NCBI GenBank assembly: GCA_034114085.1
Contig: JAXEWB010000012.1
Coordinates: forward strand, 1 to 30,918
Source: Spiro-02 sp034114085
GTDB lineage: Bacteria; Spirochaetota; Spirochaetia; Sphaerochaetales; Sphaerochaetaceae
DNA length: 30,918 bases
Direction: 5' to 3'
Shown: positions 7,782 through 15,595 of the stretch, in pieces
Layout of the letters: every line of letters begins with the position of its first letter
Numbering within the stretch: the stretch's first letter is position 1
Position numbers and translations under genes: made by a program
The notes under the pieces: generated by a model
Told to the model about the DNA's origin: nothing
Database searches by the model: none
The model's input: only the letters and a program-made list of their open reading frames with translations

Positions 7782-7793
7782 AGAAAAGGTTAC
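7775..7793. promoter_or_regulatory. Perfect 7-5-7 inverted repeat, candidate SorC-type operator
   Basis: GTAACCT (7775-7781), AGAAA, AGGTTAC (7787-7793), exact arms. It covers the -10 and probable start site of the binding-protein operon, which encodes its own SorC-type regulator three genes later. The link to that regulator is inference. Confidence 0.55.
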
Positions 7794-7840
7794 AATTGAA
7801 ACTAAAAATTTGTTTCATAATTAACTAAAAGGAGATGTAG

Positions 7841-9112
7841 ATGCAAATGATGAGAAAACTTCTCAGTCTGTCCCTCGTCCTCGTTCTGTCGATGGGATTT
7901 GTCTTCGCCGCGGGCTCATCTGAAACCGCTTCAGCCTCGAAGCCTCAGCAGATTCGGGTGTTGCTTTGGGATTCCACGTATAATTCGACAATCGTCCCCA
8001 ATGATATCGAGGCGAAGTTTGAGGCGGCCAATCCTGGCTATGATGTCGTTCTTGAAAAAATCGACTACGACAACCTCGACAAGCAGATTCTGCTCGCCCA
8101 TGCTTCAGGGAACGACTATGACGTGATCCAGGTGATCACCACTTCGTTGAACCCGCTGTACGCCGGCGGTGTACTCGCCCCGATGGACGGCCTGCTTGCC
8201 TCCACGAACCTCGATTTCTCCACTTGGTCCCCCGCCGCCGTCGCAGCAGGAAAAATCAAGGGGAATACCTACGGGCTTCCGTTCGACCCTGACTGCCGCA
8301 TTCTAGCCTACAACGTCAAGCTCCTCAGCGAGTTGGGCCTGAATCCTCCGAAAACCACCGACGACATGCTCACCATCGCCAAAGCCGCGTATGAAAAGCT
8401 CGGCGTGTATGCGATGGCCGGTCAAATCAGCAAGAACGTATTCTGCATGTACGATCTCGGCGGTTTTCAGCTGTGCTTCGACTCCAGGGTGTACGATGAA
8501 GTGAACGGCAAGTATGTCGCCCAGCTTGATGCCCCCGAAGCCCTCGCGTTCGTAAAATGGGCCGTCGAGATGTATAAGTACATGCCCAAGGATACCAACA
8601 TCAACGATACGCTCGCCCGCTCCATGTTCGCCCAGGGCAAAGTGGCGATGCTGTGGTGGACGCCCTCGCAGATCAAGAGCGTCATTCCTCAGTTCCCCAA
8701 CAGGGCCGACCTTGAATTCTCCGTCATGCCCGTCGGACCGACCGGAGTCCGTGGTTCCGCCATGGGGGGGTACCACTGGGGTATCGGCGCCGGTTCCAAG
8801 AACAAGGAAGCCGCGATGAAATTCCTGGAATTCGCATTGCAACCGGAAAACCAGGCTCTGATCGCCCGTGGCCTGCCCGCTGACACTAGGGCGTTCGACT
8901 ATCCGCCGTACAATGTGCCCGACTACAACATGTTCCGTGAGCAGCTGTCCACCAGCTCCTATCCCGCTCCGCTGATTTCCGTGTTCACCCGTGTCGCGGA
9001 AACTTGGAACCGCCGTTTCCAGGAAGCCTTGCTGGGAATCATCACTCCTGAAGAGGCGTGCCGTCTCGGACAGTCCGAAGTCCAGGCGATTCTCGATACG
9101 TACAACTCCTAA
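7841..9112 (+). CDS. ABC sugar transporter, extracellular solute-binding protein (family 1)
   Basis: A 423-residue periplasmic binding protein. Residues 1-23 form a signal peptide (RKLLSLSLVLVLSMGFVFA) followed by AGSSETASAS. There is no lipobox Cys, so signal peptidase I cleavage rather than lipidation is expected. The mature protein has the family-1 pattern: IRVLLWDSTYN at the start, FEAANPGYDVVLEKIDYDNLDKQILLAHASGNDYDV, then YGLPFDPDCRILAYN and VAMLWWTPSQ. Length is typical. The strong ribosome site AAAGGAG (7828-7834) and ATG 7841 define the start. It is first in an operon with two permeases; a strong hairpin after it probably lets it be made in excess over the membrane parts. The ligand cannot be predicted, but downstream kinases and aldolase say a monosaccharide or its derivative. 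Confidence 0.93.
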   Translation: MQMMRKLLSLSLVLVLSMGFVFAAGSSETASASKPQQIRVLLWDSTYNSTIVPNDIEAKFEAANPGYDVVLEKIDYDNLDKQILLAHASGNDYDVIQVITTSLNPLYAGGVLAPMDGLLASTNLDFSTWSPAAVAAGKIKGNTYGLPFDPDCRILAYNVKLLSELGLNPPKTTDDMLTIAKAAYEKLGVYAMAGQISKNVFCMYDLGGFQLCFDSRVYDEVNGKYVAQLDAPEALAFVKWAVEMYKYMPKDTNINDTLARSMFAQGKVAMLWWTPSQIKSVIPQFPNRADLEFSVMPVGPTGVRGSAMGGYHWGIGAGSKNKEAAMKFLEFALQPENQALIARGLPADTRAFDYPPYNVPDYNMFREQLSTSSYPAPLISVFTRVAETWNRRFQEALLGIITPEEACRLGQSEVQAILDTYNS

Positions 9113-9136
9113 TCGGGTGGTATAATGATTGAACGT

Positions 9137-9170
9137 TCATCGGGGCGGGGGTATGCTCCCGTCCCGGTGA
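9137..9170 (+). other. Intercistronic hairpin after the binding protein gene
   Basis: TCATCGGGGCGGG (from 9137) pairs with TCCCGTCCCGGTGA (to 9170), nearly all G-C with two G-U pairs and loop GTATGC. There is no T-run. This position, between a binding protein and its permeases, is where processing/stabilising hairpins that raise binding-protein mRNA level are commonly found. Confidence 0.6.
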
Positions 9171-9191
9171 ATATTCTGTAAGGAAACAAAT

Positions 9192-10085
9192 ATGCTCGTC
9201 AGAAAGAAATTCAGCATAGTGCCATATCTCCTGCTTCTGCCTGCCGCGCTGATGCTCTGCGTATTCGTCATCTATCCGATGATCATGAACGTGGTGCTCA
9301 GTTTCCAGAATTATAGTCTGTTGCAGGTCGGAACGCAGAACGTGGGGATTTCCAACTACAGGAGGCTGCTTGCCGACGACAGGGTTTGGGCCGCCGTACA
9401 ACGGACGTTCGTCTGGACGTTCATCAACGTGGCGGGCGCGCTGCTGCTCGGTCTCGGCTCGTCCTTGCTGTTGTCCGCTGGATTTCGGGGATCGAACCTG
9501 ATCAAGTCCTTGATACTCATTCCCTGGGTGCTTCCGTCGGTCATTACCGGATATATCTGGTCGTTGATGCTCCAGGAAGACGCGGGGATCATCACCTACA
9601 TATTGAAGAGCCTGCATATCGTCGCCAGGGACTTCTCGTGGTTCCGCACGGGGCCGTTGTCCATGGCGTCGGCCATCATGGCGAATATATGGAGGGCGTT
9701 TCCGTTTTTCACGCTGATGCTCTTCGCCAAGCTCAATACCGTTCCTCAGGACCATGTGGAGGCCGCCACTCTGGAAGGTGCCAACCAGGCCCAGCTGTTC
9801 CGATACGTTACGTTTCCGTATATCAAGCCGACGGTCATGACCTGTACCTATCTGTGCTTCATCTGGTCCTTCAATGCGTACGACATCCTGAAGGTCATGA
9901 CGAACGGAGGCCCCGCCGAGCTGACGACGACCATGTCGATCATGGTACAGCGGGAGGCGTTCCAGTACTATGAGATCAGCAACGCTTCCACGATGAGCGT
10001 GCTCATGTTCTTCCTGATGATCAGCGTCATCGTTCTGTGCAATGTCGTCATCAAACTGATGAGAAGGTGGAAACAACATGCGTAA
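9192..10085 (+). CDS. ABC sugar transporter permease (MalF/UgpA type)
   Basis: A 297-residue inner-membrane protein with about six hydrophobic segments, the first at residues 7-30 (SIVPYLLLLPAALMLCVFVIYP). The EAA loop, EAATLEGANQAQLFRYVTFP, sits near residues 193-212 and contacts the ATPase. Size and motif place it in the CUT1 family. The ribosome site is a modest TAAGGAAAC before ATG 9192. It overlaps the next permease gene by 8 bases (ATG 10078, TAA 10083-10085), so both halves of the channel are probably translationally coupled. No ATPase gene lies in the operon, so a shared MsmX/UgpC-type ATPase elsewhere is implied. Confidence 0.92.
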   Translation: MLVRKKFSIVPYLLLLPAALMLCVFVIYPMIMNVVLSFQNYSLLQVGTQNVGISNYRRLLADDRVWAAVQRTFVWTFINVAGALLLGLGSSLLLSAGFRGSNLIKSLILIPWVLPSVITGYIWSLMLQEDAGIITYILKSLHIVARDFSWFRTGPLSMASAIMANIWRAFPFFTLMLFAKLNTVPQDHVEAATLEGANQAQLFRYVTFPYIKPTVMTCTYLCFIWSFNAYDILKVMTNGGPAELTTTMSIMVQREAFQYYEISNASTMSVLMFFLMISVIVLCNVVIKLMRRWKQHA

Positions 10086-10950
10086 GAACAAGAAAGAGAT
10101 ACATTCAGCGGCGATGTTGGCCCGTAAACGGCGGACGAAAGGGCAGAGGGCCTTGGTCGGGCTCCTTGCTGCCATCCTTTTTATCATCGTGGTGTTTCCG
10201 TTCTATTGGATCATCCTTTCATCGTTCAAGTCCTTTCTTGAGATTTTCGAGGTGCCGCCCCGGATACTTCCCGTGCGCCTTGATTTCTTCAATTACGTGG
10301 AGGCGTTCAAGGATTATCACGTCGGTACCTTTATCATGAACAGTCTGTTGGTCACTCTGGTGACGGTGCTGAGCACTACGGTGATCTCCACCTGCGCGTC
10401 GTTCGCGCTGACCCGGATGCAGTTCAAGGGAAGCAAGCAATTCCAGGCGTTCCTCAAAATGACCCAGATGTTTCCCGTGGTGGTTCTGTTGGTCCCTCTG
10501 TTTCTGATGTGTACCAAGCTGAATTTGTATGGAACGAGGAGTTCGCTGATCCTGCCGTACATCGCATTGCAGATTCCTGTGTCGGTTATCCTGCTGTCTA
10601 CCTATTTCATCGATATCCCGGTTGAGATGGAAGAGGCCGCGCTGATCGACGGCTGCAACCTGTTCCAGACGTTCATGTTCGTGATGCTCCCGCTGGCGGT
10701 CAGCGGTATCGTCGCGGTGAGCATCTATACCTTCATCCAGGTCTGGCAGGAGTTCCTGATCGCTTCCTCCTTTATCACTAATCATGCATACTATACGCTG
10801 ACTGTCGGTCTGACGACGTTCAAGGGCGAGTTCATCAACTGGGGTGGCCTGATGGCCACTAGCGTCATTATCGCGGTTCCGGCTATGATTCTGTTCACAG
10901 CGTCGCAGGACTTCTTCATCAACCGCCTGGCAGGAGGTGTCAAGGAATGA
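10078..10950 (+). CDS. ABC sugar transporter permease (MalG/UgpE type)
   Basis: A 290-residue partner permease. The basic N-terminus (RKNKKEIHSAAMLARKRRTKG) precedes the first membrane segment (ALVGLLAAILFIIVVFPFYWIILSSFK), a typical MalG opening, then LFEIFEVPP-like loop, and the EAA motif EEAALIDGCNLFQTFMFVMLPLA near residues 182-204. It ends FFINRLAGGVKE, the usual C-terminal tail of this subunit (QRxxxxGLxxGAVKG). AAGGTGGA precedes the start. Its stop overlaps the SorC-type regulator gene as ATGA (10947-10950). Confidence 0.93.
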   Translation: MRKNKKEIHSAAMLARKRRTKGQRALVGLLAAILFIIVVFPFYWIILSSFKSFLEIFEVPPRILPVRLDFFNYVEAFKDYHVGTFIMNSLLVTLVTVLSTTVISTCASFALTRMQFKGSKQFQAFLKMTQMFPVVVLLVPLFLMCTKLNLYGTRSSLILPYIALQIPVSVILLSTYFIDIPVEMEEAALIDGCNLFQTFMFVMLPLAVSGIVAVSIYTFIQVWQEFLIASSFITNHAYYTLTVGLTTFKGEFINWGGLMATSVIIAVPAMILFTASQDFFINRLAGGVKE

Positions 10951-11903
10951 TTTCCAACGAGAGACTTTTCGCCGTGGCCGTGGCGTATTATGCGAATGGC
11001 CGTCGCCAACAGGAAATAGCGGAAGAACTGGGGGTTTCCCATGTCCAGGTGGGAAAGTATCTCAGGCTCGCTCAGGAACGCGGTATCGTCGAAATCACAT
11101 TGAACCCTCCGTACGTTACCCCTGAAGACCAGAATCGGTACAATCTGTTGCTCAAAGAGATGTTTGGACTTAAGGAACTGGTTCTGGTACCTGGCGCGAA
11201 CAGTGAAAAACATGCGTATTCCTTCCTTGTCGAAGGGGCCGTCAACTACCTGTTGCAGGCGTTTCCCAATGTCTCGACCAACGTCGGTTTTGGTCTTGGC
11301 CGGACGATGAACGAGATATCGACGGCGAAGATCCGCACAGTGGACCGCCGTAACAGCTGGAGATATTTCCCGTTGCTGAACTACAATCTAGTGGATGATC
11401 CGTCCGTGGTCGGGCGCGCCGATTATTTTAGCTACAAGACGATAGCGGACAACTTTGTCCGATGCTGGGGAGGCGGGGTAGACCGCAACTTCATGGAATT
11501 GCTCCGTTTGGAGACCGAGCAGGGGAGCTCGCTCTTGAACGCCGATGCGTTCTGGGATTCGCTGGATGTCATTATCGGTGGCGTCGGCGTACCGTTCTCA
11601 CGTGAACCGAACGTCCGGAGGGCGATGTTCGGCGACGCTACGGCGAAAGAACTGGCGGGCAAGGACATTCCGGGTGATTATCTGAACTATTTCTTTGATT
11701 CTGACGGGAACATCTATGCTCCGCAGGTTCATGGGCGACAGATGATCTCCTGGGAGCGGATTGCGTCGGTTCCGCGGAAGATAGCGGTCGCCTCCGGGTA
11801 TCAGAAGGTGTCGAGTATCATCGGGCTGTTGAAATGCGATGTGGTCGATACATTGATTACGGATATCGCTACGGCGCGCAATATCGTGGACTCGATGAAA
11901 TGA
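10947..11903 (+). CDS. SorC-family sugar-responsive transcriptional regulator
   Basis: A 318-residue regulator. Residues about 5-50 form a helix-turn-helix (ANGRRQQEIAEELGVSHVQVGKYLRLAQERGIVEI) as in the SorC/DeoR group. The rest is the SorC sugar-phosphate-binding domain, with VGFGLGRTMNEI where the family has VGxSxGxT, and later VIIGGVGVP. The effector in this family is usually a phosphorylated sugar, fitting the kinases around it. ATG 10947 overlaps the permease stop and has GCAGGAGG upstream. It lies inside the operon it presumably controls; the dyad at 7775-7793 is the natural operator candidate. Activator or repressor role cannot be told. Confidence 0.9.
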   Translation: MISNERLFAVAVAYYANGRRQQEIAEELGVSHVQVGKYLRLAQERGIVEITLNPPYVTPEDQNRYNLLLKEMFGLKELVLVPGANSEKHAYSFLVEGAVNYLLQAFPNVSTNVGFGLGRTMNEISTAKIRTVDRRNSWRYFPLLNYNLVDDPSVVGRADYFSYKTIADNFVRCWGGGVDRNFMELLRLETEQGSSLLNADAFWDSLDVIIGGVGVPFSREPNVRRAMFGDATAKELAGKDIPGDYLNYFFDSDGNIYAPQVHGRQMISWERIASVPRKIAVASGYQKVSSIIGLLKCDVVDTLITDIATARNIVDSMK

Positions 11904-12502
11904 CGGGAGAACCTATTGTGAACCTTGTGGTGTTCGCCGGTCTGCCGGGGACAGGAAAGACCACGGTGGCCCGACAGATCGCAACCGTTTGTCATTGGCC
12001 GTATTTTGATTATGATACCTTGGTTCAGCCTTTTTTACAGGAAATAGAGACGAAATACGGTTTGGGCGGTCATCGTCTGGAGTTCTATAAACATTGGCGG
12101 GCGGCTAGCTACGCTACGCTGTGGGCGCCGGTGCTGGAAAATCTCCGGCTTGGCAACGATGTTGTCCTGTCGGCTCCGCTCAGCACGGAGGTGCGGGACG
12201 ATACTTTCTTCTCCCGTTTGAAAGCCGGTTTGGGACGGCCTGTCACGATTACGAGCTTCTATCTTGCTCCGCAGGATGGCCTGCATCTGGATATGTTGAA
12301 GCGTCGAGGGTCCATACGGGACGAAGAGGTCCTCGCGGATTGGGACGGGTATCTGAGGTCGCATGACGACAGTCCTCCCCGTTGGGACGCCGATCATTGC
12401 GCGTATCTGAAATTCAATGATTCCAACGAGGCTTTCGAGGCTTCGATGGACGTGTTGCGTACTATTGTCTCTGGAAGAATTTCCGGAAGAGGAGAACTAT
12501 AA
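11900..12502 (+). CDS. P-loop kinase-like protein (AAA_33/zeta-type fold)
   Basis: About 201 residues. A Walker A motif GLPGTGKTT lies at residues 14-22, then the common FDYDTLVQPFLQEI (substrate-acid region) and RRGSIRDEEVLADWDGYL, resembling the lid arginines of small-molecule P-loop kinases such as gluconate or shikimate kinase and chloramphenicol phosphotransferase. I cannot assign a substrate. The ATG at 11900 overlaps the regulator stop (ATGA). The GTG at 11918 (MNLVVFAG) is a serious alternative because GGGAG (11905-11909) lies 8 bases before it, whereas the ATG has no good site. It sits immediately before an aldolase gene, so a sugar or sugar-acid kinase is a reasonable guess. It is one of three kinase-like proteins in this locus (with the FGGY and PfkB proteins). 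Confidence 0.8.
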   Translation: MTGEPIVNLVVFAGLPGTGKTTVARQIATVCHWPYFDYDTLVQPFLQEIETKYGLGGHRLEFYKHWRAASYATLWAPVLENLRLGNDVVLSAPLSTEVRDDTFFSRLKAGLGRPVTITSFYLAPQDGLHLDMLKRRGSIRDEEVLADWDGYLRSHDDSPPRWDADHCAYLKFNDSNEAFEASMDVLRTIVSGRISGRGEL

Positions 12503-12503
12503 A

Positions 12504-13361
12504 ATGGCATTGGTTACGTTGGATTATGTGATGAAGAAGGCGATGAAGGGCGGTTACGCCGTAGGCGCGTTCAATTTCTTCACTTTGGAAAACCTGTTGG
12601 GCATCGGTCTCGCCGCGAGCCGCAAAGATAGCCCGGTAATCGCGATGGCGTCTGTAGGAGCCATGAAGGTGATGGGCGAGAAGACCACCGTAGGGGCCTG
12701 TCGCGGCATGGCTGAGGACTACGGCGCGGAAGTCGTCCTGCATCTGGACCATGCGACGGACTATGATATGATCTGCCGTTGCGTGGACAACGGCTTTACC
12801 TCCGTCATGATCGACGCTTCAAGTAAAAGCTATCAGGAGAACGTCGATATCACCGCCCGCGTCGTCGAGTATGCGTCCCGTTACGGCGTTTCCGTAGAGG
12901 CTGAGCTGGGGCATGTCGGCGGCAAGGAGGACCATATCAGCGTGGATGAGCGTGAGGCCCTGTTCACCGTGCCTGAGGATGCGGTGCGCTTTGTGCGGGA
13001 TACCGGAATCGATGCTTTGGCGGTAGCCGTAGGTACGGTGCATGGGTTCTACAAGAGCGAGCCTAAGCTCGATTTTGATCGGATTGCGAAGATCAACCAG
13101 CTGATTCCCGGCATGCCGCTTGTGCTGCATGGCGGAACGGGAGTTCCCGACGATGATTTCAGAAGGGCGATCACCCTTGGCGTCCGGAAGATCAACGTAG
13201 GTACTGAGCTGAAGGTCCATGGAGTGTTCGACGTGTCCAGGAAGGCGTACATGGAAGAAAAAAGTTCAGACCCGCGGAAGGTGTCGACCCAGGTCATCGA
13301 GACTTGCGCACGGATCGTAGAAGAGAAGATCGATGTCATGGGCAGCGCCGGCAAGCGCTGA
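12504..13361 (+). CDS. Class II fructose/tagatose-bisphosphate-type aldolase
   Basis: 285 residues, the size of KbaY/GatY-type aldolases. Zinc and catalytic residues are in place: D82-H83 in LHLDHATDY, E134 in EAELGHVGG, H180 in AVGTVHGFY, and H209 in LVLHGGTGVP, with the phosphate-binding GVRKINVGTEL loop after it. The reaction is reversible cleavage of a ketose-1,6-bisphosphate (or ketose-1-phosphate) to dihydroxyacetone phosphate and an aldehyde. The ATG at 12504 follows GGAAGAGGAGAAC; an upstream in-frame start at 12417 would lie inside the preceding gene. The neighbouring PfkB kinase could supply the second phosphate of its substrate. Fructose versus tagatose versus another ketose cannot be settled by eye. 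Confidence 0.93.
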   Translation: MALVTLDYVMKKAMKGGYAVGAFNFFTLENLLGIGLAASRKDSPVIAMASVGAMKVMGEKTTVGACRGMAEDYGAEVVLHLDHATDYDMICRCVDNGFTSVMIDASSKSYQENVDITARVVEYASRYGVSVEAELGHVGGKEDHISVDEREALFTVPEDAVRFVRDTGIDALAVAVGTVHGFYKSEPKLDFDRIAKINQLIPGMPLVLHGGTGVPDDDFRRAITLGVRKINVGTELKVHGVFDVSRKAYMEEKSSDPRKVSTQVIETCARIVEEKIDVMGSAGKR

Positions 13362-13415
13362 GTTTGCGGGCGGCGCCGCGGAATGTTGAGACGATGATTC
13401 GCCGGGGTGGAGGCT

Positions 13416-14222
13416 ATGCGACAGAAATTTGACGAGCTTGAAAGGGTGGTCCGCGAATGCGGAGTATATGCCAGGGAACGGCAGAAGGGTATCCATCGTT
13501 CCTATAAACCGGATGGAACGGTGCTGACCGAGACCGACTTGGAAGTGACCCGGCGAATCGTGCGGACGTTGCTTGGATTGTTTCCCGATTGCAATATTGT
13601 GACGGAGGAGGAGGTCGTCAGGGATTTTGATGAAAACGCCCCGATGACCTTCGTCCTCGACCCTATCGACGGGACGGATTCCTACAGCCAGGGGTTTCCC
13701 TCCTGGTGTGTCGGGCTGGGGGTTCTGGATAGGAATCGGCAGCCTGTGGGAAGCTTCGTATACGGGCCGCGGTTCGGCCGTGGTTGCGAGGATCTGTTTC
13801 TCAGGACGGATCCCGGCGATTCCGCGGTCTATCTCAACGGGGAGCCTTTGTCTACGGAGGGTATTCTCCATGGCGAGAAGGATGTTCCCCGGTATATCAC
13901 GACAGGCTCGAACATCTTGAAGCAGCTCCCGCTGGAGAAAGCGGGATGCAGGTTCCGTTCCTATGGTTGTTCGATTCTGCATATCGTTTCGGCGGTAGCG
14001 TTCTTCGGAATTGACGCTTGTATCGATCCATTATGCTATGTCTGGGATATCGTTCCTCCCCATGCGGTCGTTAGAAAGGTCGGCATGGAGTATCAGTATT
14101 GGACGGGGGACGAGTTCTTCTACGATGACAGCATCCTGCTGGACCGGAAGAAATTTTCCAAACCGTTGGTCATAGGTACCGAGGCTTGCAGGAAGGAACT
14201 GATCACTCGATTGAACGGTTGA
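13416..14222 (+). CDS. Inositol-monophosphatase-family phosphatase
   Basis: A 268-residue magnesium-dependent phosphatase. Metal-binding motifs are V(L)TETDLEVTRR near residue 37, TEEE at 63-66, D82-P-I-D-G-T-D88 (canonical DPIDGT), and YVWDIVPPHAVVRKVG near residues 207-222, corresponding to WDxAAG with the alanines replaced. Family members hydrolyse inositol phosphates, fructose-1,6-bisphosphate, or PAP. Here, between an aldolase and a sugar kinase, a sugar phosphate is a likely substrate. PAP is worth considering only in sulfur pathways, and the sulfatases are far away. ATG 13416 has GGGGTGGAGG just upstream; GTG 13407 is an alternative that adds three residues. Some family proteins are regulators rather than enzymes, but the metal residues look intact. 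Confidence 0.86.
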   Translation: MRQKFDELERVVRECGVYARERQKGIHRSYKPDGTVLTETDLEVTRRIVRTLLGLFPDCNIVTEEEVVRDFDENAPMTFVLDPIDGTDSYSQGFPSWCVGLGVLDRNRQPVGSFVYGPRFGRGCEDLFLRTDPGDSAVYLNGEPLSTEGILHGEKDVPRYITTGSNILKQLPLEKAGCRFRSYGCSILHIVSAVAFFGIDACIDPLCYVWDIVPPHAVVRKVGMEYQYWTGDEFFYDDSILLDRKKFSKPLVIGTEACRKELITRLNG

Positions 14223-14257
14223 ATATCTCTCCACGCCAGGTGCGTGGTTGTCGTAAA

Positions 14258-14292
14258 GTGGCCTTTTCGCGCCTGAACATGGAAAGGGCCAT
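14258..14292 (+). other. Hairpin before the PfkB-type kinase gene
   Basis: GGCCTTTTC (14260-14268) pairs with GAAAGGGCC (14282-14290) through one G-U pair and can extend by T-A and G-U at the base. It has a 13-base loop. It lies in the 92-base gap after the phosphatase gene; processing or partial termination is possible. Confidence 0.4.
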
Positions 14293-14314
14293 ATGAAAAA
14301 GGATTTCGTATACT

Positions 14315-15235
14315 ATGGATTTGCCGTCTGTATTGACAGTTTGCCTCAGCCCGACATTCCAGAAGACGATTGTCTTTGATGATTTTCACGAGGATGAGGT
14401 CAACCGTAGCGCCGATTATCATATATGCGCCTCGGGAAAGGGTATCAATGTATCCCGGGTGTTGCTGCATCTGGGGCGGAATTCCGTGAATCTCACCCAT
14501 CTTGGCGGAAGCAGGGTGGATGAGTTTCTCGGACTGTGCGATGCCGAGGGCATTTCCGTTGAATTCGTCAGGACTTTGGCTCCCATCCGTACCTGTACTA
14601 CGATCATCAACCGGAAAAAGAACACCAGCACGGAGTTGATCGAGGAGACGCTGCCTGTAGCCGCGGAGGTCGCGGAGCTGGTGTTCGACAAGTTCGCCAA
14701 GGCGTTGCCCGCCCATGCGGCGGTGGTGATTTCCGGTACGAAGGCCCCTGGGTATACGGATGATATTTTCCCCCGGATGACGGCCCATGCGAAGAAACTG
14801 GGGAAGCTGGTCGTCCTTGACATCAAGGGAAATGATTTGGAAGGATGCCTGCCGTGTGTGCCCGACATCATCAAGCCTAATCTCTCTGAATTCGTTGCCA
14901 CGTTCATGCCGGGACGACGGGTACTGGAAAACGAAGACACCGAAGGTCTGTATCGGGAGATTGAAGCGCTGACCCGGACGATATACGATACCTACGGGGT
15001 CAAGTCCGTAATCACCCGCGGAAAGTTCGACACCTGGGCGTTCGATGGTTCTTCCTTGCGGGTAATCCCGAATGTCGATGTCCCGGTGGTCAATACGATT
15101 GGATGCGGGGATACCTTGACCGCCGCTACGGTGCATGCGCTGCTGTCCGGCCGGGAATTCTGTGACGCCGTCGGGTTCGGAATGGATTGCGCCGTGCGCA
15201 GGGCGTCGAAGCTGTCGCATGGTATCACCGAATAG
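14315..15235 (+). CDS. PfkB-family kinase, 1-phosphofructokinase/tagatose-6-phosphate kinase type
   Basis: 306 residues of the ribokinase fold, FruK/LacC subgroup. Features are SGKGINVSRVL (40-50), EVNR at 28-31, VISGTKAPGY in the middle, IKPNLSEF, and the anion-hole/catalytic G-C-G-D266 motif (usually GAGD). The role expected is phosphorylation of a ketose phosphate to the bisphosphate cleaved by the aldolase upstream. One oddity is the N-terminal substrate loop, which reads CLSPTFQKT instead of the usual LNPAIDxT, so the conserved Asp is replaced by Gln. That suggests a different substrate from fructose-1- or tagatose-6-phosphate. AAAAAGGA lies about 11 bases before the ATG. It is the last gene of the operon; no clear terminator follows. 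Confidence 0.88.
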   Translation: MDLPSVLTVCLSPTFQKTIVFDDFHEDEVNRSADYHICASGKGINVSRVLLHLGRNSVNLTHLGGSRVDEFLGLCDAEGISVEFVRTLAPIRTCTTIINRKKNTSTELIEETLPVAAEVAELVFDKFAKALPAHAAVVISGTKAPGYTDDIFPRMTAHAKKLGKLVVLDIKGNDLEGCLPCVPDIIKPNLSEFVATFMPGRRVLENEDTEGLYREIEALTRTIYDTYGVKSVITRGKFDTWAFDGSSLRVIPNVDVPVVNTIGCGDTLTAATVHALLSGREFCDAVGFGMDCAVRRASKLSHGITE

Positions 15236-15399
15236 CTTGTCTTTCCCCGCGGCCTGCTTCGGATGCGCCGGCCTTTCCAAAGGTGCGGAGGGGGGGGATA
15301 TCTGAAAGCGTTGGGGCGGAAGAAATGTATCTCCATACGACAAGAGGCCGTCGCATCGGGATACGACAGCCCCTGTTTACAACCAATACTGTAGAATGG

Positions 15400-15582
15400 C
15401 TATTCTATCGTCTGGTTCTTTTTGCGTTTGCGGACGCATTCGGTGAGCAAAAATTCTATCTGTCCGTTGATGGAGCGGAAGTCGTCTTCCGCCCATGCCG
15501 CGATTTCATCATACAACGTGGCGGAAAGTCTCAGGGGTACCTGTTTCTTCGCTTTCTCCTTGTTGTCTGCCGGTTCCGTCAA
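15400..15582 (-). CDS. Small ribbon-helix-helix (Arc-like) protein
   Basis: 60 residues, TTG start at 15582 with GAGGG (15590-15594) seven bases before it. The core QVPLRLSATLYDEIAAWAEDDFRSINGQIEFLLTECVRKRKK is the pattern I know from Arc-type proteins: a beta strand (VPLRL) that contacts DNA bases, helix A (LYDEIAAWAED) and helix B (SINGQIEFLLTECV). It starts 13 bases after the stop of the SPFH gene, so the two are cotranscribed. I recall the same pair next to each other in other genomes. Likely role: dimeric repressor, perhaps of its own operon through the TGATATCA boxes upstream of the SPFH gene. It is not accompanied by a toxin here. Confidence 0.85.
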   Translation of the reverse strand: MTEPADNKEKAKKQVPLRLSATLYDEIAAWAEDDFRSINGQIEFLLTECVRKRKKNQTIE

Positions 15583-15595
15583 AATAAAGCCCTCT

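Noticed and set aside
9042..10187. 381-codon minus-strand frame opposite the permease genes
   Set aside because: Rich in His, Arg and Gln as expected for antisense of hydrophobic permease sequence; no start signal.
15290..15298. Run of eight G after the PfkB gene
   Set aside because: Single homopolymer with no paired runs or quadruplex pattern; no function supported.
14120..15343. 407-codon minus-strand frame opposite the PfkB kinase
   Set aside because: Antisense shadow covering a gene with clear kinase motifs.
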